Source: Rhodospirillaceae bacterium (GTDB taxonomy: Bacteria > Pseudomonadota > Alphaproteobacteria > GCA-2731375). From it: 64,000 nt of DNA. A model generated the notes under the pieces. It saw nothing but the letters and a program-made list of their open reading frames with translations, ran no database searches and had not been told where the DNA came from. Below, one piece after another: positions 1-8,530 of the stretch. Numbering within the stretch: the stretch's first letter is position 1; every line of letters begins with the position of its first letter. Location of the stretch: assembly GCA_018660265.1 (NCBI GenBank), contig JABJKS010000031.1:62001-126000 (forward strand), read 5' to 3'. The position numbers and the translations under genes were made by a program.

Positions 1-1465
1 AAAGCAGCAAATCGTCCGCCAGGTTCATGCGGGTGTCGACCCGCATCATGCTTTCCGCCGGCGCGCATTCAGCTGGTTCCAGCCATGACATCCAGTCCCC
101 CATCGCTGCCAGCGTGCCGCCGTTCCCGGTCGAGCCGGTCAGCTGTTGGCGCTCTTGGGCGCTAAACAAGGCGCAGGCCTCATGGGCGCGTGAGGCAAGG
201 TCAGTTTCGGGCAGGGCGCGCAGACCCCGTTCCAATTCATCGGGAAGCCTGTCGCCGGCGATTTGCCCTAAAGCCCGCATCGCACCCCAAAAACCGCTGT
301 AGGGCATTAATCGGCGCACCATCTCCATCTGATAGCGGCGATAGCCACCCCACGGCTCGTCCGTTCCCTGACCGGTCAGCACGACGGTGGTATCCTGTCG
401 CGCGCGCTGAACCAAAAACCACATGGGCATGATCGATGTTGTGCCCAGGGGCTCCTCAATAGAACGGACAATATCGGGCAAGGCATCTAATAAACCCTGG
501 GGCGTGACTTTTACGGAAGCGATTGGCAGCCCCAATACCCTGGCGGTTTCCTCCGCATCCGCGATCTCGCATTCGGGATGGCCATCGCCGAAACCAACCG
601 TAAAACAGGGCAGCGCGCGCCCGACATCTTTTGCCATCGCCGCTATAAGGGCAGAATCGATCCCGCCCGATAGCAATACACCTACCGGCACATCGGACAG
701 CAACTGGCGTTCAACGGCCGCCTTCAGGTGGCTTTGATAGGCCTTGGCGGCATCATCAATGCTGCCTGAAAATTGCGCGCTGGTGGGTTCAACAAAAGGC
801 GATTGAGACAGCTTCATGCTGCCCAGATCCAGGCAAAGGACATGCCCCGGTTTTAGGCGTTGCACGCCTTTCCACAAGGTCATGGGCGAAGGCAGATAGC
901 GCAGGCTGAGGAAACCTTGCAGGGCCTCTTCATCCAGTGCCGCATCGATCACGCCGAGTTCACGAAGCGCCCTGACTTCTGAAGCGAAAGCAAAGGTGTC
1001 GTCCCCACCCAGGGAGCCATGCAAATAATACAGTGGCTTTATCCCGAACGGATCCCGCACCAGGTAAAGCTTTCCCGTATTACAATCCAACGCGGCGAAA
1101 GCAAACATGCCGTTTAGTTTGGGCAGGATGTTGTCCATGCCCTGCTGGGCAATAAGCTCAACCAGGGTTTCCGTATCCGAATGTCCGCGAAACGGGCCGG
1201 ATATGGCTTTGCGAAGCGTCAGGTGGTTGTAGATCTCTCCATTGAACGTGATCCACCAGCGTTTATCCCGGCTTTGCATGGGCTGCTGGCCGGCAGGGGA
1301 TAAATCCTGAATGGCCAACCGTGTATGGCCAAGACCGATTTGTTTGTCCGCGATGGATATGATCTGCTGATCCCGCCCATCAGGGCCGCGATGGCCCAAC
1401 GATGCAACGGCAGCCGACAAATTAAACTCCGGCCTGTTCTTGATGCCGCCAACTATGCCGCACAT
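1..1465 (-). CDS. Asparagine synthase-like amidotransferase, 3' end cut by window
   Basis: Glutamine-hydrolysing asparagine synthase family protein, read from an ATG at 1465 down through the window start, so only about 488 N-terminal residues are present. Mature chains begin MCGIVGG, which puts the nucleophilic Cys at position 2 of the class II glutamine amidotransferase domain. The motifs LGHRGPDG, GHTRLAIQDLSP and FNGEIYNH follow in the usual order, and then the start of the ATP-PPase synthase domain. It is a second paralogue of the intact gene at 4902. In polysaccharide loci such proteins are thought to amidate uronic acid sugars rather than make free asparagine. That role is inferred from its neighbours: the sulfotransferase and deacetylase genes lie just upstream on the same strand. 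Confidence 0.93.
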   Translation of the reverse strand, partial: MCGIVGGIKNRPEFNLSAAVASLGHRGPDGRDQQIISIADKQIGLGHTRLAIQDLSPAGQQPMQSRDKRWWITFNGEIYNHLTLRKAISGPFRGHSDTETLVELIAQQGMDNILPKLNGMFAFAALDCNTGKLYLVRDPFGIKPLYYLHGSLGGDDTFAFASEVRALRELGVIDAALDEEALQGFLSLRYLPSPMTLWKGVQRLKPGHVLCLDLGSMKLSQSPFVEPTSAQFSGSIDDAAKAYQSHLKAAVERQLLSDVPVGVLLSGGIDSALIAAMAKDVGRALPCFTVGFGDGHPECEIADAEETARVLGLPIASVKVTPQGLLDALPDIVRSIEEPLGTTSIMPMWFLVQRARQDTTVVLTGQGTDEPWGGYRRYQMEMVRRLMPYSGFWGAMRALGQIAGDRLPDELERGLRALPETDLASRAHEACALFSAQERQQLTGSTGNGGTLAAMGDWMSWLEPAECAPAESMMRVDTRMNLADDLLL

Positions 1466-1528
1466 GGCCTCACCGTTGTGTGGGAAATCAGAACGAGCGT
1501 AGCATTTATCATGGTTTGGGCCAGCACG

Positions 1529-2428
1529 CTAGAATCTCAGAATAGACTTCCATGCTCCCATAAGAGAGGCAATTGCGCGCTGGCTTGTACTCGTCAATGA
1601 TGGATCGCTACTTTCCGCAGCAAAAGATACCTGGCCCATTTTTCGGATCCGGTTTCCCGTGACTATATGGCCAACGTCAAAGGGCAGTTGGCGTGCAATA
1701 TTTTTCTTTGCCACCGTAAGCTCCATGCCACAAAATTTTTCAATTCTTGTGAGGGCACCAATGGGGTCCTTGAGCAGTTCCTCATAACGTAAATACATAA
1801 TTTGATTGCGTAACTGACGGCCCGCGAGGCGAAGCAGGGAGCTGACCACAAGATAATAAAACAGGGTCTTAAGCGGTGACTTCGGAAGTTGCTCGCCCCG
1901 GTTCGGCTTTTGGAAAGCGGCCATCAGCCCGGCGGGGGACCGGGTCAGGCAGATCACATAGACCCGCAAGGGACAGGCTTGCCCCAATGCGAGCGCCCGT
2001 CCGGCGTATTTGGACGAATCTATGACGAAATCACAACCGGTCATCTCGCCTATCGCGCCGATTATTCTTTGGTTGGTGTCATTATACACGGCCATTTCGT
2101 GGCGATTTATGCCGCCCAACATCTGCCGGGCAAGCCCAAGGTGCCAGTCAATGCGCCGGTGCTGGCGATTTAGGTTTTCAAGCTCGTAATCGGCGAGCCC
2201 CACACGCTCTTTTACGCCGCGCCAAAGTTCACACTTTGAGGTGAGCTCACCGCACGAACATCGCCGGTCTTCAATAAAGCCGTCCCTAATCAGCTCACTT
2301 AATTCCCCGGCACCAATCGCATCTTTGCCGCTTGCCAGCAAAATCTCCAGTATCGTGGAGCCACTTCGGGCCGTCCCCATGATATATATAAGCACAGGAA
2401 GGTTCGGTTGGTCGGGGGCACTATTCAT
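1529..2428 (-). CDS. Sulfotransferase family protein
   Basis: A 299-residue protein with the PAPS-dependent sulfotransferase fold. The 5'-phosphosulfate-binding loop is visible near the N-terminus as MGTARSGSTILEILL (residues about 17-31), and a 3'-phosphate-binding region lies near VIDSSKYAGRAL (about 135-147). A CSCGE/CELW pair of cysteines lies in between. Family members move sulfate from PAPS to hydroxyl groups of sugars or lipids. Its start overlaps the last 8 bases of the deacetylase gene upstream, so the two are translationally linked, and the amidotransferase gene follows 63 bases downstream. The likely substrate is a sugar of the exopolysaccharide made by this locus, which is inferred from context. 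The acceptor cannot be read from the sequence. Confidence 0.85.
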   Translation of the reverse strand: MNSAPDQPNLPVLIYIMGTARSGSTILEILLASGKDAIGAGELSELIRDGFIEDRRCSCGELTSKCELWRGVKERVGLADYELENLNRQHRRIDWHLGLARQMLGGINRHEMAVYNDTNQRIIGAIGEMTGCDFVIDSSKYAGRALALGQACPLRVYVICLTRSPAGLMAAFQKPNRGEQLPKSPLKTLFYYLVVSSLLRLAGRQLRNQIMYLRYEELLKDPIGALTRIEKFCGMELTVAKKNIARQLPFDVGHIVTGNRIRKMGQVSFAAESSDPSLTSTSQRAIASLMGAWKSILRF

Positions 2429-3470
2429 TTATCGCCTCGCGCCATTTTCCAAATGTGGAAAATCGAATATCTTCGGCTGCGGCCCATTTCAGATAGGCAT
2501 GCAGCGCACTTGCGGAGCGGGGTGTGAAATTTTTGCTGTGCCCAATCGCTACGATGGGTATCGGTGCCGCCACGCCATAATGTTTTGCCAACCATTGTTC
2601 CGTCACATCGATCAGGACATCCACCGGCATCGTTGAAAAATCCAGCATGACATGGCCAAGGCGCAGCAACTTTCCAATTTTCCCTGCGATACTGTCCGCG
2701 CCACCGTGCGGCCCTTGATAACTTCCATGACAACCTTCTGCCAAACCGCCATGGCCGGCCCTGCGTGACTGCAGTAGGGCGTAGAGATGACGCCATCGTG
2801 AAATTCCGCCAGTGACAATGGGGACTTCCAGAATGCCGTTCATCGATGCTGTGCATACGTCCGCGTCCGCGTGCCAAAACGGTGCGTTAGGGGCGTGGCG
2901 AAAATCGCTCCATTCGCCTTTCGTTGTATTTCGATATCCCGGCGCGACGGTTGTGTCCATGTCGATACCCTGGCGCAACATAGCGCCAACAACCGTTGCC
3001 GAAGGCTGAATACACCAGCCGCCCGCGCGAAACACGTTGCAGCAATAATTTTCGTCGATTGGACGTAGCAGGTCCCGCAACCAAGCAGAGCCTTCGTCGA
3101 ATATGCGGTTTACCTCAATTTCGTCCAAATCACCGACCCTCCAGCGGGCAAGGTCCAGCTTCGGCTCCAAAGAATTGGTGACATCAGCATCGTGCCATTG
3201 TGGATGCAAATGCAGCTGGGCATCATGGCCATTTTTGACGGCAGAGATAAGTTGCGCTGAGACCCGGTCCATTCGGGCTCGATTTGCCGGTACGCGACCG
3301 AGATGGAGAAATTCCAGCGCTTCGACGAAAAAAGTAACCGGTGCAGAGAATTCGCCGGATATTTCTAGAATTTTTTCCGAAGGGTTCACCACGCAGCAAT
3401 CTGTATCGCCTGATCCATCGCCAAATAATTCATAATCGACCGTCAATATAAGATGGGCGGCAGGTCTCAT
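2421..3470 (-). CDS. NodB-like polysaccharide deacetylase family protein
   Basis: A 349-residue protein beginning LILTVDYELFGDGSGD, in which the Asp of TVDYE matches the first catalytic motif of carbohydrate esterase family 4-like deacetylases. A metal-binding HLHPQWHD motif follows at about residues 96-103. The C-terminal part (IPIVAIGHSKNF) resembles the closing strands of the (beta/alpha) barrel. The probable reaction is removal of N- or O-acetyl groups from a polysaccharide or its lipid-linked unit. No signal peptide is visible, so it probably acts in the cytoplasm on precursors. It is the first gene of a three-gene minus-strand run with the sulfotransferase and the amidotransferase. A purine-rich ribosome-binding region (AAAGAGATGAG) precedes the ATG. 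Confidence 0.8.
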   Translation of the reverse strand: MRPAAHLILTVDYELFGDGSGDTDCCVVNPSEKILEISGEFSAPVTFFVEALEFLHLGRVPANRARMDRVSAQLISAVKNGHDAQLHLHPQWHDADVTNSLEPKLDLARWRVGDLDEIEVNRIFDEGSAWLRDLLRPIDENYCCNVFRAGGWCIQPSATVVGAMLRQGIDMDTTVAPGYRNTTKGEWSDFRHAPNAPFWHADADVCTASMNGILEVPIVTGGISRWRHLYALLQSRRAGHGGLAEGCHGSYQGPHGGADSIAGKIGKLLRLGHVMLDFSTMPVDVLIDVTEQWLAKHYGVAAPIPIVAIGHSKNFTPRSASALHAYLKWAAAEDIRFSTFGKWREAINE

Positions 3471-3725
3471 GGCGTACTCATCTCTTTGAAAGCATCATGG
3501 CGCTTTCGCATTATGATATTTGAAATAATGTTTTCCAGGAACCATTGCATTTTGCCGCGACCCGAGCTTGACTATATGGCAAGGAAAGTCAATATCGTTC
3601 TGTGTTTGTTCAGCTTTGGGATTTATTTGGTGTATACAGGTTGGCTCGCCTGAGAGGTCGCATCTAGGCAAGCTAGGCGAAAAAATGGCCAGGAGGGGAA
3701 TATTCTACGTGTATAGATTTGGCCA
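3471..3725. other. Divergent intergenic region of the polysaccharide locus
   Basis: This 255-base gap separates the minus-strand deacetylase run from the plus-strand glycosyltransferase, so promoters for both directions should lie here. The stretch around 3510-3640 is AT-rich compared with the flanking genes. A strong AGGAGGGG lies at 3691-3698 but is about 27 bases from the glycosyltransferase ATG, too far to serve it as a normal ribosome-binding site. A 66-codon open frame crosses the region but has no family resemblance. No sigma-factor motif was convincing by eye. Confidence 0.4.
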
Positions 3726-4886
3726 ATGATCCAATCCTCTTCGACACCCGGAACAGTTTCGGAATTGGACGGCAAGTTATGCGTTGCCTTTTGCGGGCCG
3801 TTGATGGGCGAGGGGCGGCCAGCTGCCGGCGGCTATAGAGCCGGCAACAGGCGGTTGATTGCCGGCTTGCGCGGAAAAGCGGTAAATGTCCTGGAATTTG
3901 CTTACCCGACCCCGGCCCCGACCAGGTCGCGTCCGTACAAAGGGATAGCTTATGTAATCGGGCTTTTGCGGGTCGGCCTCAGGTTGATAATACATCGCCG
4001 GGAGTGGGATCTCATCCATATTACGCCTCTGTGTCGTGGGTTTGTGTTTATTGAAATTCTGCTGTTTGCCATCGTGCTCCTGATGAATAGGCCAATTGTT
4101 TTTCATGTCAGGACAGGAATTTTTGTTTCAGAATATTGGCGGCGCGGCATCATCTATCGGCGTTTCATTGATTTCTTAATCAGGCGATCAACATGCATTG
4201 CGATACAGGGTAGGTTGTACGAAGAATTTGTGATGCAGAGGCAGGCAAAAAAAGTCCTTTATCTACCTAATTTCGTCCCGGCGACGTTAGTCGTGCCGGC
4301 GGATGACACTATCGGTGCGGAACAGACCACCGGTGACATACAGTTGGCCTATGTTGGCCGCATCGCGGTTGAAAAGGGTATTGAAACCATACTCGAGGCG
4401 CACCGCGCATTGTGTGACCGTGGTATCCCAGCACAGCTTACGATCATTGGCGATGGGCCGGCGTCCTATATCAAAGCGTTGCAAGATAGACATGATGCAC
4501 GGGATGTTCGATGGCTTGGCGCGGTTCCAAACGTTGACATCACGACCGCAATTTGTGGCATGCATTTTTTTTTGTTCCCGACAAAACACTATGGCGAAGG
4601 GCATTCGAATTCCTTGACGGAAGCTATGTCAGAGGGTTTGGTGCCGATCTGCAGCGATCATGGCTTTAATAGGGATGTTGTCGGGCGAACGGGGAGCGTG
4701 TTGCCAATTGAAGCCGATGGCAAAGACTATGCCAACAGCGTTGCGCGTGTTTGGCAATCCGGTCGATGGCCATCCCTGTCAGCGGCGGCACGGACGCGGG
4801 TTTTTCAGAACTATTCATCCGAAGTGGTGCTTGGTCGGCTTATTGCGCAATACAGCTCCCTTGTGGGCGCGCGCTGTGAGCAATAG
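3726..4886 (+). CDS. Glycosyltransferase family 4 (GT-B fold)
   Basis: A 386-residue retaining GT-B glycosyltransferase of the GT4/GT1 type. Early motifs include a Gly-rich N-terminal loop (GPLMGEGRPAAGGYRAGNRR). The C-terminal nucleotide-sugar-binding half shows LAYVGRIAVEKGIETILEA and IIGDGP, and the donor-binding E-x7-E element is seen as HYGEGHSNSLTEAMSEG (about residues 300-316). It would add a sugar to the lipid-linked repeat unit on the cytoplasmic face of the membrane. The start at 3726 is forced because a TAG lies in frame four codons upstream. The asparagine synthase gene follows after 15 bases, which suggests co-transcription. Confidence 0.9.
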   Translation: MIQSSSTPGTVSELDGKLCVAFCGPLMGEGRPAAGGYRAGNRRLIAGLRGKAVNVLEFAYPTPAPTRSRPYKGIAYVIGLLRVGLRLIIHRREWDLIHITPLCRGFVFIEILLFAIVLLMNRPIVFHVRTGIFVSEYWRRGIIYRRFIDFLIRRSTCIAIQGRLYEEFVMQRQAKKVLYLPNFVPATLVVPADDTIGAEQTTGDIQLAYVGRIAVEKGIETILEAHRALCDRGIPAQLTIIGDGPASYIKALQDRHDARDVRWLGAVPNVDITTAICGMHFFLFPTKHYGEGHSNSLTEAMSEGLVPICSDHGFNRDVVGRTGSVLPIEADGKDYANSVARVWQSGRWPSLSAAARTRVFQNYSSEVVLGRLIAQYSSLVGARCEQ

Positions 4887-4901
4887 GTAGGTAGCGGCTT
4901 T

Positions 4902-6848
4902 ATGTGTGGCATCGCCGGCTTTATTGCTTTGCGCAACCAATATTCGCGGGATGAATTGGAACGCTTGGGACGGCAAATGGGCGATAGCATTTTCCACCGC
5001 GGCCCCGATGCCGGTGGTACCTGGGTGGATGAGACGAAAGGCGTCGTTTTTGCTAACCGGCGTCTGGCCATTGTTGATCTATCGGAAATGGGCGCGCAAC
5101 CCATGGTTTCTGCGAGCGGTCGTTTTGTCATTGCCTACAATGGTGAGATTTATAACACTTCCGAGCTGCGGCAAAAACTGGAACAGACCGGCCAGACGTT
5201 TCGCGGCCATTCAGACACCGAAGTATTGCTTGAAGCTATTTCAGCTTGGGGTGTGGAGGCGACACTTCGTCAGACCAATGGCATGTTCGCCTTTGCCCTA
5301 TGGGATCGAGAGGACAGCTGCCTGATCCTTGCCCGGGATCATTTAGGTATCAAGCCGCTCTACTGGCAACTCAACGATGGACTTTTGTTGTTTGGGTCTG
5401 AATTGCGCGCGCTTCAGGCCCATCCTGGCTTTGCCGCAAATATTGACAGAACGGCTGCCGCGCAATTTCTCCGCTATGGCATGATACCAGGGCAGATGAG
5501 TATTTTCACCGGCGTTGCGAAGGTGAAGCCCGGCACATTTGTGCAATTTTCTCCCAAGACGGGCGGCAGCGTCCGAGACGTCACATATTGGTCTGTGGTC
5601 GACTGTATCGCGTCAGGTGGCCGTGATCAGTTTCGCGGCGACCTGCAAGATGCGGTCGATGCGACAGGCAGCTTGCTTGCCGATACAGTGAAACGGCAGA
5701 TGATATCCGATGTGCCCGTGGGTGCGTTTTTGTCCGGCGGCATAGACTCATCACTTGTCACGGCCCTGATGCGGAACAATTCAACGCAACCAATCCATAC
5801 CTATTGCATTGGTTTTGCCGAAGACAATTACAACGAAGCGCAGCATGCTGCTAAAATTGCGCAATATCTCGAAACCGACCATACGGAGTTTTTGCTCACG
5901 CCGGAGGATGTATTGGGTATCATTCCTGATTTGCATCTTATTTCCGATGAACCGTTCGCCGATTCTTCTCAGGTGCCCACGGCCCTTCTGTGCCGCCTCA
6001 CCAAGGGGCATGTGAAAGTTGCCCTTTCAGGCGACGGCGGTGACGAAATTTTCGGCGGCTACACACAATATCTTAGCACGCAGAAAATCAGCGCACTGTT
6101 GAATTACGGCCCGCCATTCCTGAAGCGCCTCGGTGCCCGCGCGCTGCATGCTCTGCCGGCCAGCACATGGGAAACGCTGCTAACACTTCCGGGGCGGGAT
6201 CAACCCCTCGCATCGGGGGAGAAAATGTATCTGCTCGCCGAAATACTTGCCGCGCCCAAGGACCAGCTGCATCGCGCGCTCTATAGCCGATGGCGAGATA
6301 TGGAGGCGATATTGCCCGGTGTGGAGGAGCCCGATGATCCGTTTTCGGCTCCGGACCTCGTCGCGGCAGCCCCCAATCTACTTGATCGCCTGATGGGAGT
6401 GGATATTCAATACGGGTTGCCCGATCGCATGCTGACAAAAGTCGATCGTGCCAGCATGGCCAGCTCGTTGGAGGTGCGGGTACCTTTGTTGGACCATCGA
6501 TTGGTCGAGTTTGCATGGCGGCTGCCGCAAAAGATGAAAATGTCCCACGGCGTTGGCAAGCATGTCCTGCGTCAACTCTTATACCGTTCAGTGCCGCAGA
6601 GCCTTGTTGACCGACCAAAACAAGGTTTTTCCTTTCCCTTGGCGGAATGGCTGCGCGGGCCACTAAAGCCCTGGGCTCAGAATTTGCTGTCCAAAGACGC
6701 GATCAGATCGAACGGTCTGTTGGTGCCAGCGACGATAGACCTTGTTTGGCAGCAGCACCTTTCGGGTTCACGCAACCACCACAATCTCATCTGGCATGTC
6801 CTGATGCTACAGTCATGGTGCAATGGGCAAAAGACTTTGGGCCGATGA
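4902..6848 (+). CDS. asnB: Asparagine synthase (glutamine-hydrolysing) family protein
   Basis: A full-length 648-residue protein with both AsnB domains. The N-terminal class II glutaminase starts MCGIAGF (nucleophile Cys2) and continues through HRGPDAGG, NRRLAIVDLSEMG and YNGEIYNTSEL. The synthase domain carries the ATP-pyrophosphatase loop FLSGGIDSSLV (about residues 275-285), LSGDGGDEIFGGY and the late DRASMASSLEVRVPLLD motif. Canonical reaction: Asp + Gln + ATP to Asn + Glu + AMP + PPi. In exopolysaccharide loci, including exosortase-associated ones, close relatives are annotated as sugar or uronate amidotransferases. Two divergent paralogues in one locus favour that reading here, by inference. 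The ribosome-binding site is weak. Confidence 0.93.
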   Translation: MCGIAGFIALRNQYSRDELERLGRQMGDSIFHRGPDAGGTWVDETKGVVFANRRLAIVDLSEMGAQPMVSASGRFVIAYNGEIYNTSELRQKLEQTGQTFRGHSDTEVLLEAISAWGVEATLRQTNGMFAFALWDREDSCLILARDHLGIKPLYWQLNDGLLLFGSELRALQAHPGFAANIDRTAAAQFLRYGMIPGQMSIFTGVAKVKPGTFVQFSPKTGGSVRDVTYWSVVDCIASGGRDQFRGDLQDAVDATGSLLADTVKRQMISDVPVGAFLSGGIDSSLVTALMRNNSTQPIHTYCIGFAEDNYNEAQHAAKIAQYLETDHTEFLLTPEDVLGIIPDLHLISDEPFADSSQVPTALLCRLTKGHVKVALSGDGGDEIFGGYTQYLSTQKISALLNYGPPFLKRLGARALHALPASTWETLLTLPGRDQPLASGEKMYLLAEILAAPKDQLHRALYSRWRDMEAILPGVEEPDDPFSAPDLVAAAPNLLDRLMGVDIQYGLPDRMLTKVDRASMASSLEVRVPLLDHRLVEFAWRLPQKMKMSHGVGKHVLRQLLYRSVPQSLVDRPKQGFSFPLAEWLRGPLKPWAQNLLSKDAIRSNGLLVPATIDLVWQQHLSGSRNHHNLIWHVLMLQSWCNGQKTLGR

Positions 6849-6869
6849 AGCGATAACGATCAGAGGGAC

Positions 6870-7655
6870 TCAGGTGCTTAAATAGCGCCGCTGGTCGCCC
6901 TCCAGCACCAGGGCTGTGAGGGTTCCGGACATATAAGCACCGGTATCAATGCCGATGCGGTTGGGGCGTTCCTCCACCTTGGCCCGGATGGAATGGCCGT
7001 GCACGATAATTTTGGAAAAATCGTCTTGCGCATCCAGAAATTCGTTCCGGATCCAGATCATATCTTCCTTGACCTGTTGACCCAGGGGGACGCCGGGACG
7101 CACGCCGGCATGGACAAAATAATAGTCGCCGATTTGGTGACATAGCTTCAGGTCTTGCAGGAAATTCAAATGGGCCGCTGGCAGACGTTCCCGTAAAGCC
7201 TGGCGTGCAGTCTCCATATCTGCTGGCGCGGCAGGTACCCGTGGTGACGCGACGCCATAGGCATGTAAGGTCGTCTGGCCGCCATTGGTTAGCCAGCGAC
7301 CGGCACCTTGTGGATTATCCAAGAACCCCAATAACATAGCTTCATGATTACCCAGTAGGCATATACGCTTTACGTCTCCGTCGGTTGCCAAATCCAGCAA
7401 AAAGTCGATCACTTGCGGGCTATCGACCCCACGATCAATATAGTCGCCCAAATATATAACGGTCTCTTTTTGCCCGTCTCCCTTACGGTCTGCTGCTATA
7501 TCGGCGTGCAATTGTCGTAACAAATCGAAACGGCCGTGAATATCGCCGATTGCGTACACCCTTTCGCCATCGGGAATTCGCCCCAGAAGTGGCCCGGTAT
7601 CGTCTGCCGTACGACGCCCGAATAAAGCATCAAGGATTTTGCTGACTGCGGCCAT
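6870..7655 (-). CDS. PPP-family metallophosphoesterase (serine/threonine-type phosphatase)
   Basis: A 261-residue calcineurin-like phosphatase. All signature blocks are present: GDIHGRFDLL, LGDYIDRG, LLGNHEAML, HAGVRPG and VHGHS, which supply the two-metal site. It could dephosphorylate proteins or Ap4A-type nucleotides. The YIDRG form and the short length fit bacterial PrpA/PrpB-like protein phosphatases. An in-frame GTG/ATG extension reaches 7910 but would overlap the divergent protease gene and adds only unconserved sequence, so the ATG at 7655 (MAAVSKILDAL) is preferred. It lies against the direction of its plus-strand neighbours and may counter the tyrosine or serine kinases of the locus, which is only a guess. 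Confidence 0.88.
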   Translation of the reverse strand: MAAVSKILDALFGRRTADDTGPLLGRIPDGERVYAIGDIHGRFDLLRQLHADIAADRKGDGQKETVIYLGDYIDRGVDSPQVIDFLLDLATDGDVKRICLLGNHEAMLLGFLDNPQGAGRWLTNGGQTTLHAYGVASPRVPAAPADMETARQALRERLPAAHLNFLQDLKLCHQIGDYYFVHAGVRPGVPLGQQVKEDMIWIRNEFLDAQDDFSKIIVHGHSIRAKVEERPNRIGIDTGAYMSGTLTALVLEGDQRRYLST

Positions 7656-7782
7656 ATATATACCTATCCAAGGATCAATCCGAACAGCATGTCCAAATAA
7701 CATACCCAAGTAGCATTTCTGGCCACCAGACGCACAGGTGATAATTAAGGAGACATTAACGAAACAAAAGGATACTGGGGTG

Positions 7783-8469
7783 ATGAAAATACGCCCTTGG
7801 ATATTATGTTTCGCCCTTTTGTCGATTTTTGCCCTGACGTTTCTGACGGTTGGCGGCAGGGCCATAGCTGGTTCTTCAGACCAGTTGTTCGGCACGCAGG
7901 AAATCCGCAACGGAAATCTGCGTCCCTTCCCAAAGTGGACAGGGATGTTGGACCGCTATTTCCAGGACGCAGGCAATAAACCGGGACCCTGCAGCGCCAA
8001 GATTTTCAATCAATGTCATGCCCAGAAATGGCAGACTCTGGTCGATCAACTCAAGGGTCAGACGGTGGCCGCGCAATTGCATGCGGTCAATGCGTTCATG
8101 AACGAGGCGCGTTATATTGTTGACCCTATAAATTGGGGGGTGCGCGACTACTGGGCAACGCCGGGACAGTTTTTTGCCAAAAAGGGCGATTGCGAAGATT
8201 ATGCCATCGCCAAATACCTGACTTTGAAGCGGCTTGGCGTTGACCCTGGAAAAATGCGTATCGTGGTCCTCCAGGACCTCAACCTTCGCGTCGCCCATGC
8301 TATTTTGGCGGTCTATACCGGGGATGGCATTATCATTCTTGATAATCAGATCAAACGTACTGTCCGGGCGAGTGCAATAAGGCATTACAAGCCCATATTT
8401 TCAATCAATGAAGAGGCTTGGTGGTTGCACCGAGCCACGGGCGCTAAGCGCCGAACGAAGCGCGGTTGA
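7783..8469 (+). CDS. BTLCP-type periplasmic cysteine protease (LapG-like, peptidase C93)
   Basis: Bacterial transglutaminase-like cysteine protease of about 228 residues. The N-terminus (MKIRPWILCFALL...VGGRAIAG) is a signal peptide. The catalytic triad is readable as Cys in KKGDCEDYAIAKY, His in LRVAHAIL and Asp in IILDNQ. LapG-type members cut a large surface adhesin in the periplasm under the control of a c-di-GMP receptor (LapD), although no adhesin or LapD gene is in the window. An AAAAGGA ribosome-binding site at 7767 serves ATG 7783 or GTG 7780, and the in-frame GTG at 7738 lacks one. It is the first plus-strand gene before the priming transferase, so it may act on export-associated surface proteins. 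Confidence 0.88.
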   Translation: MKIRPWILCFALLSIFALTFLTVGGRAIAGSSDQLFGTQEIRNGNLRPFPKWTGMLDRYFQDAGNKPGPCSAKIFNQCHAQKWQTLVDQLKGQTVAAQLHAVNAFMNEARYIVDPINWGVRDYWATPGQFFAKKGDCEDYAIAKYLTLKRLGVDPGKMRIVVLQDLNLRVAHAILAVYTGDGIIILDNQIKRTVRASAIRHYKPIFSINEEAWWLHRATGAKRRTKRG

Positions 8470-8530
8470 GTATCGTCGTTTGGCTAACCTATGTTGTTCT
8501 GTTTAGAGAAACCGCATATGTTGCTCTTTG

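Noticed and set aside
3453-3653. 66-codon plus-strand frame overlapping the start of the deacetylase
   Set aside because: It overlaps the real gene start and has no supporting motif, although its end is hydrophobic.
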